A stretch of DNA of 5,939 nucleotides. It comes from Candidatus Aminicenantota bacterium (GTDB taxonomy: Bacteria; Acidobacteriota; Aminicenantia; UBA2199). Shown piece by piece: positions 4,823 through 5,939 of this stretch. The notes below the pieces were generated by a model. The model had not been told where the DNA came from, ran no database searches, and saw nothing but the letters and a program-made list of their open reading frames with translations. Positions within the stretch are counted from its first letter, which is position 1. Each line of letters opens with the position of its first letter. The position numbers and the translations under genes are program-made. The DNA lies in NCBI GenBank assembly GCA_020355945.1, contig CP070627.1:1946263-1952201 (forward strand), given 5' to 3'.

Positions 4823-5860
4823 TTAGAGGACTTTCACGTCAATATAATGTGGAAAGGGCTGAACGATGGAGAGGTCATTTTCAAATAATATATTGCCCTC
4901 ATCATCTTTAGAGGCTTCTTTGAAGTTGGCGAATTTGTAGCTTACATACATCATTCGGTTTCGTTTGGTATGTTTGAAATCAGCCAATAATTTTTTCCCG
5001 TCTTTTTTGCATTCCTGCATGATGTGAGACATCAATACGGAACCCACTCCCCGGTTCATCACTCGACAGGACATCAGCATGAGTTTCAAATGCCAGTAAT
5101 CTTCTTTCAGTTCAATAAGAGCAAGTCCGATTTTTCCATACGAACCATACTTATCCGTTAATTCGCACACCAGGAGCTTGTACTGGTGCGAAACCCTGAA
5201 AACATTTAATTCATCATAATCATAGGTGCGGCCGGTGGCATTCAGTTGATTGGTACGAACAGTTAGTTCTTCGGCCCGCTGCAAATCTTCTTCCTTGGCA
5301 TCATGGATGACAAATTTCATATTAAGAGAAGAAAGAAAGGCTTCAGGGGGACCCTGGAATTCTTCCTCTTCCACTTTACGTTTAATGTCATCCATGTACA
5401 TTAGCCGACGGCGCCGGGAATCACCGGTAATAAACCGGGGATTCAATCGCTTAAGTTCCGGCAGCTTCAGGTACTCGATGGCATCGATACAGGTGATATC
5501 CGGGTGAGCACTTTTTACCTCTTCCCGCTCAAAGGGCTGGTCATCAATAAACATAATCGCATCCATACCGATGTTCAAGTTTCTCTGGATATTGCCAACA
5601 GAGGCAGATTTGGCATTCCAGTTAATCTCAGGGTAAAGAAAATATTCATCCACTCCCAACTCTTTGAGTTTTCCCATAGCAAATTCGTATTCATTTCTAC
5701 TGGCAATCGAATGAAGTATCCCCCGGGAATCCAATGTCTTAAGCACTTCTTCTATCCCTGGTTTCAACTTTACATCGTCGGATTCAAGCAATATGCCGTC
5801 CCAGATTGTATGATCCAGATCCCAAATCACACATTTGATTTCTTTGTTGCTTTCTGCCAT
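4823..5860 (-). CDS. FkbH-like glyceryl-ACP synthase (HAD phosphatase plus acyltransferase)
   Basis: FkbH-type enzymes take the phosphoglyceryl group of 1,3-bisphosphoglycerate, remove the phosphate and pass the glyceryl unit to a carrier protein. The protein has 345 residues from the preferred start, the usual short-form length. The N-terminal HAD domain shows DLDHTIWDG (D14, D16, T18), S54 in IASRNE, K84 in NWNAKS and the D106-D107 pair in FIDDQPFE, so all four HAD motifs are present. The C-terminal half is GNAT-like and carries the FkbH landmarks RTNQLNATGR and MSCRVMNRG; C265 in SCRV is my candidate for the thioester cysteine. The start at 5860 is chosen because GGAGGT ends 7 bases before it; the ATG at 5875 would bury that site in its own codons. 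The frame stays open to the window edge. It heads the operon with the carrier and dehydrogenase. Confidence 0.92.
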   Translation of the reverse strand: MAESNKEIKCVIWDLDHTIWDGILLESDDVKLKPGIEEVLKTLDSRGILHSIASRNEYEFAMGKLKELGVDEYFLYPEINWNAKSASVGNIQRNLNIGMDAIMFIDDQPFEREEVKSAHPDITCIDAIEYLKLPELKRLNPRFITGDSRRRRLMYMDDIKRKVEEEEFQGPPEAFLSSLNMKFVIHDAKEEDLQRAEELTVRTNQLNATGRTYDYDELNVFRVSHQYKLLVCELTDKYGSYGKIGLALIELKEDYWHLKLMLMSCRVMNRGVGSVLMSHIMQECKKDGKKLLADFKHTKRNRMMYVSYKFANFKEASKDDEGNILFENDLSIVQPFPHYIDVKVL

Positions 5861-5867
5861 ATGTGAT

Positions 5868-5873
5868 ACCTCC
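5868..5873 (-). promoter_or_regulatory. Shine-Dalgarno site deciding the fkbH-like start
   Basis: GGAGGT on the minus strand is 7 bases before the ATG at 5860. It overlaps the in-frame ATG at 5875, whose own upstream region (a run of A-rich sequence then CATCAGA) has no such site. This favours 5860 as the true start and a protein five residues shorter than the longest ATG-started version. Confidence 0.75.
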
Positions 5874-5908
5874 ATTCTGATGACGATTTTTTGTTTTTTA
5901 TACCTGAA

Positions 5909-5937
5909 ATTATGTCTTCTTTCATCCTGAAGGGCAA
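5909..5937 (-). promoter_or_regulatory. Probable promoter of the FkbH-carrier-dehydrogenase operon
   Basis: On the minus strand TTGCCC (5937-5932) and CATAAT (5914-5909) are spaced by 17 bases; the -10 matches five of six and the -35 four of six consensus positions. Transcription would start near 5902, leaving an A-rich leader of about 41 bases before the ATG at 5860. If real, the FkbH-like gene is the first of its operon. Only two more bases lie beyond it in the window, so upstream genes cannot be judged. Confidence 0.4.
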
Positions 5938-5939
5938 GT

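Noticed and set aside
4528..4911. 127-codon plus-strand reading frame over the operon gap
   Set aside because: It overlaps the carrier and FkbH genes antisense, lacks a ribosome site and has low-complexity Phe/Ser/Tyr content.
5504..5866. 120-codon plus-strand reading frame
   Set aside because: It lies wholly antisense to the HAD domain of the FkbH-like gene, whose motifs are all intact.
5827..5938. End of an upstream minus-strand gene overlapping the FkbH start by 34 bases
   Set aside because: The frame is open to the window edge, but the overlap is long, the residues are unremarkable, and it covers the promoter and ribosome site.

Overview
The window reads as a stretch of chromosome from an anaerobe-type environmental bacterium. 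The mix is a lysosomal-type alpha-N-acetylglucosaminidase, a PIN toxin-antitoxin pair, FkbH-type carrier-protein chemistry, AT-rich spacers and short tandem repeats. My best guess is an uncultured Acidobacteriota/Aminicenantes-like lineage, but this is only an impression from protein style and repeats; nothing here fixes the taxonomy.

Layout. (1) 2-685 (+): the C-terminal 227 residues of a GH89 alpha-N-acetylglucosaminidase that starts before the window. (2) 1374-697 (-): a two-gene toxin-antitoxin operon, small putative antitoxin then PIN-domain toxin, with stop and start codons abutting (TAAATG), its own promoter and strong Shine-Dalgarno sites. It converges on the glycosidase gene with an 11-base gap and no visible terminator. 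(3) 1375-1720: 346 bases without a gene but full of structure: the toxin-antitoxin promoter, a 52-base near-perfect hairpin, two four-copy 8-bp tandem arrays, and a promoter whose predicted start site falls on the ATG of the next gene (a probable leaderless mRNA). (4) 1721-2440 (+): an unrecognised 239-residue protein with an N-terminal four-cysteine motif, followed after 29 bases by 2470-3072 (+), a SAM-dependent methyltransferase fold behind a predicted export signal or membrane anchor. (5) 3131-3218: an inverted repeat with T-tracts on both sides, a likely bidirectional terminator between convergent operons. (6) 5860-3220 (-): a three-gene operon, FkbH-like glyceryl transferase/phosphatase, FkbJ-like acyl carrier protein, FkbI-like acyl-CoA dehydrogenase.

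How the genes work together. The last three are the core of the pathway that loads a glycolytic C3 unit from 1,3-bisphosphoglycerate onto a carrier protein and oxidises it towards hydroxymalonyl-ACP, the precursor of methoxymalonyl-ACP. A promoter at the right window edge and the terminator at 3131-3218 suggest the operon is just these three genes. The usual 3-hydroxyacyl dehydrogenase (FkbK), O-methyltransferase (FkbG) and a polyketide synthase are therefore not in it; they may be elsewhere in the genome, or the pathway may stop at another product. This operon is the most interesting item in the window. The exported methyltransferase at 2470 lies on the other side of the terminator on the opposite strand, and I do not link it to the pathway.
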